Shown: one piece after another, positions 13,073 through 23,213 of the stretch
How the letters are laid out: every line of letters starts with the position of its first letter
Numbering within the stretch: the first letter of the stretch is position 1
From: Cubamyces lactineus
Lineage: Eukaryota > Basidiomycota > Agaricomycetes > Polyporales > Polyporaceae
Length of the DNA: 64,000 bases
Direction of reading: 5' to 3'
Assembly (NCBI GenBank): GCA_022376465.1
Contig: JACDTU010000007.1
Coordinates: 1,488,001 to 1,552,000 of the forward strand
Notes under the pieces: model-generated
What the model saw: the letters and a program-made list of their open reading frames with translations, nothing else
Databases searched by the model: none
What the model was told of the DNA's origin: nothing
Program-made: the position numbers and the translations under genes

Positions 13073-16063
13073 ATGGCGCTCGTCCTCCCGCTCGAGCTGA
13101 CCCGGCCGCTCGACGTGCTGCTCATCGACAACTTCGACTCGTTCACGTGGAACATCTACCAGTCGCTCTGCCTGCTGGGCGCGGACGTGACGGTAATCCG
13201 TAACGACGCGATCTCGCCCGCGGCGTTCCCGCTGCTGAAGCTCAACTCGCTCATCATCTCGCCCGGGCCTGGGCACCCGACGACGGACTCGGGCATTTCG
13301 CGCGAGGCGATCAAGTATTTTACGGGGAAGGTGCCTGTGATGGGCGTTTGCATGGGCTTGCAGTGTTTGGTGGACGTGTTTGGTGGACATATTGGGTGAG
13401 TACGCGTTTGGTGGATTGGCTTCCTCGACTTTGCGGGAAATGTGAGGTGTGGGATAGCCCGCTCGTAAGCTCGTGCGGCGGTTCTGTTGGCTGGGATAGA
13501 CTGAAAATCATCGCTTGCGATCCGATGCTCGCTGTTCACCCAGTACGTCTACGCATGTAAGACGGGAGATCTGCGCGAATAGCCTCTTCGCTTCTCGTCC
13601 GGCTATTCGCCCGACGCGACGAGCTGTCTCGTATGGCGAAGCAACTGCAGTCTCTGGTGCATTCCTCGGGCCAGGCTCTCGTGAGGATCAGCACTGTCAT
13701 GGTGCAAAATGCGGAGTCTATTCGGGCGCTGTGTGCATCTACATCCACGATGTTTTGCGCAGAACGATTCTAGCATGGGAGAAGCCTGCATGCAATCTCG
13801 CGTGCGTGGATGCCGCGGGGCAGAATGTCTCCTCGGCGCTGGGAAGCCGTTACGTAGCGTGCAAGCATCGCAGAACCCGCCTGACGAGGTTCTTCTCGTG
13901 GCGTTTAGTGCGCGCATAGCATGTACGAGGACAAGCGTCGATGCCCGCCTGACTGCCCACTGTCGTCATCTTCTCGTAGAACGGATCGCTGACAGTGCAT
14001 CCTCTTACAGCTATGCGGGAGAAATCATGCACGGGAAGGTCAGTGCGATCCGGCATGACGGCCGCGGGTGCTTCAAGGACATCCCCCAAGGCATCAAGTC
14101 CACTCGCTATCACTCGCTCAGCGCGAGCACGAGCACTCTCCCGCCGGACCTCGCTATCACCGCGATTACGCAGGATAGCGGCGTCATTATGGGCGTCCGC
14201 CACCGCAAGTATACGCTCGAAGCGGTGCAATACCATCCGGAAAGCATCCTGTCCGAAGGCGGCGACACCCTCTTCAAGAACTTCCTGTCGCTCCGCGGAG
14301 GCACCTGGGACCTCAACCCGGCCTTCCGCGTTTCTGATGACACTCTCCCCGCGTTCGGGCTGGACGGTATCGCTGGCGCGGCCGGGGCCAACGGCCAGGC
14401 CGCGGCGAGCACGAGCTCCAAGGTGCCGACCATCCTCGAGAAAATCTACGCGCAGCGCATCAAGGACGTCGAGGCGGCGAAGAAGACCCCTGGGACCACG
14501 CCTGAAGACCTAGAGACGCTGCTCTCGCTCAACCTCGCGCCCGCCCCAGTGTCGTTCGTCCAGCGCCTCAAGCAGTGCCCAAAGAAGCCTGCGCTCATGG
14601 CCGAGATCAAGCGTGCCAGCCCGTCCAAGGGCCCGATCGCGATGTCGACGAACGCCGCTCAACAAGCATTGACATACGCGCTCGCCGGCGCGTCCGTCAT
14701 CTCGGTCCTCACTGAGCCGACATGGTTCAAGGGCACTTTGCTCGACATGCGCCTCACTCGACAGGCTATCGATGCGCTCCCTCACCGCCCGGCGGTGCTC
14801 CGTAAGGACTTCATCTTCGACGAGTATCAGATCGCCGAGGCGCGGCTGCACGGTGCTGACAGTGTGCTGCTTATCGTCGCGATGCTGCCCGTGCCTCGCC
14901 TGCATGCGCTGTACAGCTACGCGCGGTCGCTTGGCATCGAGCCTCTGGTTGAGGTGAACAACGCTCGCGAGATGGAGGCCGCCCTCGCTCTTGGCGCGAA
15001 GGTCATTGGCGTCAACAACCGGAATTTGCACGACTTCCAGGTCGATATGAACACGACCAGTCGACTCGTAGACATGGTTCGCGAGCGCGATGTCATCCTC
15101 TGCGCGCTTAGCGGTATACAGAGTGCCCAGGACGTGCGCACGTACACCGAGCAGGGCGTCGGCGCCGTTCTCGTTGGTGAGGCGTTGATGCGAGCAAAAG
15201 ACACAAAGGCGTTCATCCGACAGCTTCTCGACTGGCCCGAGACTGAAGACGCCAAGGGCAAGGCTGTCGAGTCTGCCCCGCCACTTGTCAAGATCTGTGG
15301 CATCCGCACAGAGGACGAGGCCATCGCTGCGATGGAGGCTGGCGCAGACCTGCTAGGTCTGATGTTCGTGCCTTCAAGCAAGCGCCATATCTCCGTTGAG
15401 CAGGCACAGAAGATCTCCGCTGCCATCCACTCGCGCCGGTTCGGACGCCCGCCCCACGCCACCGCCGTCGAGGCATCCTCAGTCGATCAGCTCAAGAACG
15501 AGCCGTGGTTCAACGCACACGCGCACCGGCTCTCCATGGCGCTCTCTGGGGAGTCCCCCGCGCGCCCGCTCCTCGTCGGCGTGTTCCAGAACCAGCCCCT
15601 GGAGACGATCCTGCAGATCGTCGAGGATGTCCAGCTCGACATGGTACAGCTGCATGGCGCAGAGCCTGTCGAGTGGGCGCGCCACATTCCTGTGCCTACC
15701 GTGCGCGTGTTCCATGTCGATGCGGAGGGCAGCGGGTTAGCGGGTATCAACCGCCCTGGGGCGCACCAGTTTGTGCTTCTCGATGCCGTGCCGAAGGGAA
15801 GTGCGAGTGGGCTAAGCGGAGGGACCGGGTCGAGGATCGACTTGGACGTGGCAAAGGCCGTCGTTGAGCGGGGCGAAATCGGTGCTGGAGAGACTATGCC
15901 TATCATCTTTGCGGGCGGTCTCACTCCGAACAACGTGAAGGAGGTCGTCTCGACGGTGCGACCGTGGGCGGTGGATGTAAGTGGAGGCGTAGAAAAGGCA
16001 GACGGATCTGGCAAAGACCCGGAGAAGGTTAAGGCATTCATCGACGCAGTCAAGTCTCTGTAG
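13073..16063 (+). CDS. TRP1: Trifunctional tryptophan biosynthesis enzyme (GATase-IGPS-PRAI)
   Basis: The protein fuses three steps: glutamine amidotransferase subunit of anthranilate synthase, indole-3-glycerol-phosphate synthase and phosphoribosylanthranilate isomerase. Two exons (13073-13395 and 14011-16063) give 791 residues. The GATase has [10 protein letters not shown] (residues 20-29), the catalytic Cys93 in GVCMGLQC and the His/Glu pair in VQYHPES. The IGPS barrel starts at [11 protein letters not shown] and contains [12 protein letters not shown] and GVNNRNL. The PRAI barrel starts at [12 protein letters not shown] and ends with [10 protein letters not shown] and DVSGGVE. All key motifs are intact. 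The enzyme pairs with the TRP2/TrpE chorismate-binding subunit, not in this window. The single intron splits a GATase Gly codon and is 615 nt long, about ten times the local norm. Fungal orthologs are called TRP1 or trpC. Confidence 0.97.
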
Positions 16064-16204
16064 TGTTGTGTGCGAGAATAGTCTGTGTAAGGTACTATAC
16101 CTAGCGAAGAACGTGTACTTGTTCAAGTTGTTGTGCATTGGGCACTAGAGGTGGGCCCAAGGGCATCCCATCTTGATACTGCACCAAGAGCAGGCGGTTT
16201 TCAA

Positions 16205-16299
16205 GACACTATGGCCGAGTGGTTAAGGCGACAGATTCGAATCTTGGTTCGAACATCTGTTTCGGTCTCCGAGCGCAGGTTCAAATCCTGCTGGTGTCG
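16205..16299 (+). tRNA. tRNA-Ser(CGA) with 13-nt intron
   Basis: The cloverleaf closes fully. The acceptor GACACTA pairs with TGGTGTC (one G-T), followed by discriminator G. The D stem GCC/GGC, T stem GCAGG/CCTGC with TTCAAAT loop, and a long variable arm CGG/CCG mark a class II tRNA. The anticodon stem ACAGA/TCTGT holds a 20-nt loop: TT, CGA, A, a 13-nt intron, then A. The CGA anticodon reads UCG codons, and an intron here matches known yeast tRNA-Ser(CGA). A T5 run follows at 16317. A near-identical copy faces it at 16646-16740. Confidence 0.93.
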
Positions 16300-16316
16300 T
16301 ATTCACTACAGAATAC

Positions 16317-16321
16317 TTTTT
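16317..16321 (+). terminator. Pol III terminator of the plus-strand tRNA-Ser
   Basis: A TTTTT run begins 18 nt after the tRNA 3' end on the coding strand, with a second T5 just after, matching the usual RNA polymerase III stop. Confidence 0.7.
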
Positions 16322-16638
16322 GTTTTTGGCAGAACTGCGCACATGAGGAAAGTCAGGCTCTTCTCAAGCTGGCCACAGGAATTTGCTATCCCAACAGTAA
16401 CATTGTGCGTGTGGTACGAGCAAGGATGGTCAGCCTGAGAGCACTTCGAACTTCGAGGTGACATGTCGCTGTAAGAAGATTCGTGGAATCACATAGTCAG
16501 AATGTATAACTTGAAGCAATCTTATTGACACTACAGCAGTCCTTTCCGAACAACTGCTGGTTGCCAAAAGGATTAGACAACGCCCTCCACCGCGACTTAA
16601 AGAGCGTGTACGATATCAGGCTGTCCCGGCAAGCTCTC

Positions 16639-16643
16639 AAAAA
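16639..16643 (-). terminator. Pol III terminator of the minus-strand tRNA-Ser
   Basis: AAAAA on the plus strand is a T5 run on the minus strand, three bases after the discriminator of the second tRNA-Ser. Confidence 0.7.
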
Positions 16644-16645
16644 TA

Positions 16646-16740
16646 CGACACCAGCAGGATTTGAACCTGCGCTCGGAGACCGAAACAGATGTTCGAACCG
16701 AGATTCGAATCTGTCGCCTTAACCACTCGGCCATAGTGTC
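16646..16740 (-). tRNA. tRNA-Ser(CGA) with 13-nt intron, second copy
   Basis: The minus strand carries the same 95-nt gene as 16205-16299 with a single change, T to C, inside the intron. All mature tRNA positions are identical, so both copies should be functional. The two genes converge, about 350 nt apart, and form an inverted repeat that ends at the tRNA borders: flanking bases do not match beyond a few positions. Confidence 0.93.
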
Positions 16741-17916
16741 TTACAAGAATAACGGCTTAAGGTAGTATATAGATACTTTAGCTTGTGAGCATGTACTCCC
16801 TCCAAGGACCACGCAAATACTGCTATGGATGACTGGCGGCCGCAGGCCGAGTTGTGTACCTCGCGTGAAGATGGCGTTAGCTGTAAGACATGAGGTACGT
16901 AGGCCCAGCTTGGTATGACTGAGAGAATATGCCATGCCGTCATCTCTGCAGACGTTCAGTGCTTCAAGAATGCGAGCCCAAAGCCTACAACATAGCGCGC
17001 CCACATTGCACACTTGCCTGGCATCATCAAGGAAGCTCGACCATCAAGTGCGCATGAGTACTACTCACTGTCAGCACAGGAAACTCACTTCATGACTGAT
17101 GGCAATGGGGCCTCGAGAACTTTCTATCGTTGGGCATGTGAAGCACCTAATTCGCCTATTGGAAGCGCACGCACACGATGCATGTGGCGACAGACAGTTT
17201 CGAGGGACCGACTGTACTTAAGAAGGTATACTAGTAGAGCCAAACCGTATATGCCGGAAGGAGAGGAGCATCCTAACTAACTAGAGGAGACAAAAGCGTA
17301 ACTGAAGAGATAAAGAGGTCGGAACACAAGTGCCTAAAGTGATGATGAAGAGGCGGAGGACTACGTAAATCGTTACAAGGTGCGATCCAGACACAACGAG
17401 ACATGAGCACAACCATGGAAGGAACAGGCTAAGGTGAGAAGAGAAAAGAAAGGAAGGCAGCAAGCGTCATGGATCGGGAGAAGAATAGGGACGCCAGGCG
17501 GATGGCGGAACAGAGCGCAAAGGCTGCTCGAGATGACAGTGGATGCGTGTGGGAAGGCGATGGGTGGCATGGAAGGAGCGGCGCGTGGTGCCATGATGCT
17601 GGCGTGTGAGATGCAGGAAACATTTCCAACTATGTACAGTAGACGGTAGTGGTGCAGTGCTTCGGCGTAGCGCGGCCCTACCTGCGAAACGTAGCAGACA
17701 TGGGAACGGCACGGCGGGCGAGGCAGGATCATGATGGGCCGTGACTGACGGGGGATGGCTGATGTGACACATGACAAGACGATGCAGGGGTAAGACAGAC
17801 AAGAGGTAGGGAGGACGATGAGGAAGGACGGAGAAAGTGAGTGCCAGAGGGAAGCATGTGGAACATGCGAGCCACTAGAGCGGGACCCCGCAGTCTGGGC
17901 GATACCCTGCCCCACT
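16741..17916. other. Gene-free stretch between tRNA-Ser and the Galpha gene
   Basis: About 1.2 kb of mixed sequence with only noise-like frames. The right part lies beyond the Galpha stop codon and probably contains its 3' UTR. No second RNA gene or repeat is evident. Confidence 0.5.
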
Positions 17917-19446
17917 TTACAGAAGACCGCACTCGCGCAGATGCAGCTGCAGCAGGATATCCTGGATAGCACTCAAGACGACTATCGGATGAGATCCGCC
18001 ACACAGCGAATCGAGAGAAGGCCGATGGTGACGGCACGATGTCAAGAAAGGTGGCACGACGAAGGAATCAAACATCAAAGAGAACGACCGATCAGCGCTT
18101 CTCGTCGCATAAACCCACAAGGAAACCACGTACACTTGATCTGTTGGGTATCCGTTGCACAAGTGTAGTGCGCATAGATCTGCTTCGTTGCTGCACTTTG
18201 ATTGAGGGATACGAAGCGGTGCAAGAGGTAGTTGCACGCAGCGTCGTAGTCGTCGCCACCAGTATAGTCGGGGAAGTAGTCTCCTAGTGGTGACCGAGGC
18301 AGCTTCTCGGCGAACAGATCGATCTTGTTCAGGAAGAGGATCTAGGACAACAGACAATAAACATCATCGGTCGGCCACTCATACATCCTATCTGGTGAGT
18401 AGGGATTGATACTTACGATTGACGTCTTGACGAACCATCTTGAGTTACATATTGAGTCAAAGAGGGTCAACGCTTCCTGCATACGGTTCTATAACAAGGT
18501 CGCATGATCAATCTGTTCGAGAAGTTGCGATGAACATACGTACCACACTCTCATCCTCGTACAGCATCTGGTCATACTCGCTCAAGGAGACCAAGAACAC
18601 CAACGCCGTGACGTTCTCGAAGCAATGGATCCACTTCTTACGTTCTGACCGCTGACCACCCACATCGAAGAGCTTGTAAGTCAGCTCGCCAACTTTGAAC
18701 GTCGTCTCCGTAATGCCAGTGGTCTTGACACGGGAACGGAGAATATCTTGGTCCGTAGGCATGTAGTTCGGCGCGGACATGCGGTCGATAGCGTTGAAGT
18801 AGTAAACCGCTGAGTCGTTGAGCTGGAACTCGCGTGAACGACGGACGGCCTCCTTCACACCCGGGTCCTTCCACAGACCGCGGATGGCATCTGCAACGTC
18901 GCGCGGCATGACGTCGCCTTCTATCTGACCTGGCAGAGCGAGGATGATGTTGCGACGCGCGTCGTTTTGGGGGGAAAGCTGGATATCAAGGTGCGGCATC
19001 GCCTCGAGGATGGCACTGGAATGTCAGGAGCGTGATTAGCTATGGGTGCAAACCAAGTATAGGGATAACACAGGCATACCGCATGGACTGGATAGTGTTG
19101 GAGTAGATGATCTCCTTGTATGAGTCCCGCTCCTGCTCGTTGTAGCCGCCGTGGTGGATAAGTTTCATCTGCTTGAGCACAGTAGACTGCGGGCAGGGGG
19201 GCATGTCAGGAAGTTGGGCGTTTTGTCAGCAAAACAGTACCGACCTTGCCCGACTCTCCAGCACCCAACAGCAGCATCTTGATCTCGTTCTTTGCCATCA
19301 TGCGGTCCCGCTTGAGTTGGTTCTCAATCTCGTCATTGCCTGGAGAAGAGGTGTATAAGTGACGAAGCAAGGGGGTTTGCGGAAGGTGAGGGGTACGCAC
19401 GGGCCTTGGCCTCGTCGTCGATGCCGGTGGACTGGACGCAACCCAT
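17917..19446 (-). CDS. Heterotrimeric G protein alpha subunit (Galpha-i-like)
   Basis: The start MGCVQS carries Gly2 for myristoylation and Cys3 for palmitoylation, anchoring the protein at the plasma membrane. Exons spliced by phase give all GTPase boxes: P-loop GAGESGKST split by an intron, the switch I region RVKTTGI, switch [18 protein letters not shown] and TCAT. The C-terminus ends in LRECGLL, whose Cys is the pertussis-toxin-type site seen in Galpha-i and fungal group I subunits. The last coding exon is joined with donor GTACGT so that the segment reads [10 protein letters not shown]. About 350 residues are expected, the family norm. It would couple pheromone or nutrient receptors to cAMP or MAPK signalling; which one cannot be told, as agaricomycetes carry many Galpha paralogs. 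The coding-strand CT-rich leader lies at 19447-19620. Confidence 0.96.
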
Positions 19447-20357
19447 GGTGGATAGAGATGGAGGATTCGGGCGGGAAAGGGGGGCGAAGGAGAAAGAAAA
19501 AGAGTGGAGGGGTGCTTGGGCGGCGCTAGCCTGGGCGGGGGTGGTGGAAGAGGAAGAGGAGGAAGAGAGCGAAGAGGGACGAGACGACAAACCGCGGCGG
19601 ATCCGCCCCTCTCGGTTCAACAGACGCCCGCCTTATTTCCTGATTGGCGACCGGCTTTTCCTTTTCGGAAGTTTTATCCCCATCAAACACGCCAATACAT
19701 CCGCTGACACTCCCCGGGGTCCTCCCTCTCGTCGTCATGCATCACAACAACGCTCCATATGCACTCCTGCGTGTACTGGGCGAATAACGGGTGGATGGAT
19801 GGACGGTAGTGTACGGTACAGCAATGTAACTAGGACCCTGTCAGTCTCCAAGCTGTATCTATGAGTATGTATGCGTAATCGTATGGATATCCGGAACATA
19901 TATATACAGAGCAACATCAGCCAGAACATATTGCCATGGCACACCGTCGTCGAGACTCGAGCACGCTGCGTCACAACTAACCGTAGCGTCGCCCGCTTGC
20001 GCCGTCCCGACTCTCGGTCGCCCGGCTTCTTCAACGTCCGAAGAGAGCGAGCTGCAACAAAACATAGACATGAAGCAGATAAAACTCGACCATCGGAAAC
20101 ATCTTCTGCACTGCAAACCCGCCGACGTGCCGGCGCGCGACTGTCTGCACCAACACGGCTGTGGCAGGCTCGCCAGTATTGCCAACAGCATGAAAGACAC
20201 CTGTTCCGTCCGTCACGGGCTGATCGTCCGCGACTTGTGCTTGTCCACCATCGACGTCGCGTGGCCCCCTCCTGCGGCTTCCCTGGGGGGTGGAAGACAG
20301 CGTCTCATCGGGTGCGGCCGCCATTGGCGCTTTTACGACGTCGGTCATAGTGGGCAG
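19447..20357. other. Galpha promoter region and 3' spacer of the BCS1-like gene
   Basis: About 0.9 kb. The left part is CT-rich on the minus strand and is the likely Galpha 5' leader. The rest shows no coding pattern. Confidence 0.5.
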
Positions 20358-23213
20358 TCACGCGTACTTCGACCCCTCGACAATGCTCACCCAGGTGGTG
20401 CCATTCGCATCAGTCATGGGCTGCTGCGTCTCATTGCAATCGTCCTCGTCCTCGGTCGAGGCGTCGTCGTCATCAGCACTGTTGTCCGCAGTGGAATTCT
20501 CCTTGTCTGTCTCGGGTGCGACCGGCAAAGAAATGGGTAGAAGCTCAGTGGGCTGCGCTACTGCGACGGATCCAGAGGTGGTCTGTTCAGCGGCTTTGCG
20601 AGCAGCCTCGGCCTCTTCTAGCCTCTTGAGCTCTGCGGCCTCCTTCTCCTTCTGAAGCAGCTCCTTCTTACGCTGTTCGCGCTGCAGGTCGGTACAAATG
20701 TCGTCAGCACAGAATTGCGAACAAGATGAGGTGAGTGCAAGAATCGTTAGCGACGTGCATCAAAGGCAGCCGGCTTGTCAGACGCCGGCTAACACCGGGC
20801 CGGCGTGACCGGGACCCGTAGGGAGGCCAGAAATGGCAAGCGATTCGACGATAATCGATCTGAATCGGATAACTCACCTCGAGCTTTTCCTTGAGCTCGC
20901 GCGCCTCACGCTCCTTCTTCAACCGCTCCCTCAATGCCCGCTCGCTCTCCACCCACGCAGCAGCCTCTTGCGCAGCAGCTTCAGGTCGTGACTTGTTCTT
21001 GAGAAGATCTGCAGTACATCGGTCAAAGAAGAGTCTGCGTCAGTACGCCTTCTACTCGCAACTTCGCACGCACGAGACCTCTCGGGGACTATCACGAAAA
21101 CAAAACAGAGAAAGGAGGTTGAAGATGGGTGCGGAATGGATGATGCGGGGACCGAGAACGCAAACATAGGTACTACGCAAATGAGAGCGGCAGGACACTC
21201 ACAGCCTTGCAGCGCGGCCACGCTGAACTCTTCATTGGGGATCGCGTCTGCAAACTGCTTAGCCAGCTTCGCAAGCGTTGCGCCATCCAGCGGCTTGGCC
21301 GAATGCTTCGCTTCCATGATCTCCTCCTCGACTGGCGGTGGCTGGTACGCTTGGTTCTGCAAGCCCTCGTCGCTCACTGTACGCGACCTCGCCTTCTCCT
21401 TGCCCGAGCCAGGGCTCCGACCAGAGGTTGAACTCGTGCGCGAGCGCATCGGGAGGCCGTCCGGCATCAAGGGAAGAGGCGACAACGGGCTAGCAGACCC
21501 TGAGGGGCTAGTTGGAACAGAGGAGAACGCCGACGCCATCGAGGAAAAGAGCGTGGAACCGGAGCTCGAACCTGCCGATGGGGAGGGTGGCGTTGTGGAT
21601 AGCTCAATGCTATCGAGGTCGCCTTCAATGGGCATATCATCCTCGTCGGTGGACGGGAAGAAATTGCGGAAAAGCAGCTCAGCCTGCCATTTCGACGCGT
21701 TCTTGAACTCTATCCAGACATCCATGCGCCCGGGACGAGAGAGGGCGGGATCGAGGCGCTCGAGGTGATTCGTAGTCCTACGTAACGACAGTGAGTAAGG
21801 GGGAGGTTATGCGGGCACATGAGTACTCACGCAAAGAGCAGACGCCCTTCGGATGCAGCAACGCCATCAAGCGCGTTCAGCAATCCACTCAAGCTCAGCG
21901 TGTTGACATCGGAGAGCTGCTCGGTTTTACGAGTACGCCGCGATGAAGACGTGGTCGTTGGTTGCTCAGTCGTCTTCTCCTCAGTCTTTCCCTCAGGGTT
22001 ACCTGTCGCATTGCCATCGCGACTCGTGCTGCGGGTGAAGGCGGCGTCAAGGTCCTCGAGGAGGACAATGCACCGCGCAGGCACACGGCCCATGAGCGTG
22101 GTGAGAGTGCTGTCGTTAATCCATGATGATGATAGGGACACGACGTAAATGTCAAGCATCAACTCGCCCGCAATGGCGTGGATCAGTGAACTCTTTCCTG
22201 AACCAGGCACACCGTAGAGCAAGTATCCTCTGCGGAATGGAATGCCGCGATCCGCGTACCACTGTGCAAACGCATTCGTCAGTACGAGCTTTCATAGAGA
22301 GAAAGCCGCCGCGGTGCTGAGGCGCGTATAGATGTCCCCCTTTCCGCGACGGGTCGTCTCACTCACCTTCTCTGACTTCAGGAAGTCCTTAGTATCCGCC
22401 AACAGCATCTCCTTCACACCAGGGTTGAGCACGATAGACGACATGGGCCTCTTATGCCGAGAGTCTGTCCATCTCCAGCAGCCGTGGCAATCGGCGAAAT
22501 AGATCTGTATCCTGTGGACAGCCTCGGCTTCGTACTCCTTCTTGGCCTGGAGCACGAGCTGCTTGAGGATGGAGTTATTACGTGCCACGACCGAGACCGA
22601 GATCACTTCGCTCCCCGTATCACCCTTCCGCCACCGCTTTACACGAAGCCAGTGGCCACGATAGTAGATGGTGTGGGTCGTATTCGAGGTTGGCTGGAAG
22701 ACGACGCGTGTCTTGACGCGACCTGGTGCACCCTCGTCTTCTTCTTCATCGTCATCCCCAAAAGAGTTGTCCGCGATGCGACTTCCAAAGCCCGGTGTCG
22801 AGGTACGTGTTGTCGTCTCGAATTCACGGGAGCGCTGCCACTCTGGTCGGCGGGATAGCCAAAGCATGAGCCAGTCATACGGGTAGTCCTCTTCAGAGAA
22901 GTGGGCAGTGAGGAAGAATGCTGATGGAAGGGAGGTGAGTCAATGTACGGCGGTTCCGCTGTGTGGACTCACAGTTGATGAAGTGCGACCTGGGGACGCG
23001 TCACGGCCGGTGATGTACATTACGAATGTGATGCAATGATGAGTGGGGTTCCTGTAATGGCCGGTCAAGCTGAGAGACGTACCATCCCGAAGAGGCCATA
23101 CGGCGTGCGGTCTCGACGGTGCCACCGAGAACGACGAGCTTCATGCCGTCAATCATCGACGAGCCGCCTCCGCCGCCGACGAGGGGCTGGACGAGGGATC
23201 TGAGGGCGTCCAT
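20358..23213 (-). CDS. BCS1-family AAA ATPase with C-terminal coiled coil
   Basis: The first 250 residues match the BCS1 N-terminal domain: a weak hydrophobic segment, then SFFLTAHF, YDWLMLWLS, SREFETTTRTS and IQIYFAD. The AAA module follows with Walker A GVPGSGKSS, Walker B CIVLLEDLDAAF, a Ser/Thr/Glu-rich insert, then NALDGV, TTNHLERLDPAL and RPGRMD. Mitochondrial Bcs1 moves the folded Rieske protein across the inner membrane. This protein is a paralog type common in fungi, with a long tail. The tail has a Ser/Pro-rich part, the typical Bcs1 lid, then about 70 residues of Arg/Lys/Glu coiled coil and an acidic C-terminus ending in IVEGSKYA. Orthology to the true chaperone is unproven. An early 17-nt exon (22989-22973) is needed to join GW to SHFIN and SFF. 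Confidence 0.88.

Noticed and set aside
13709..14010. Apparent 100-residue N-terminal extension of the TRP1 second exon
   Set aside because: It is intron sequence; splicing 13395 to 14011 joins the conserved GATase motifs exactly.
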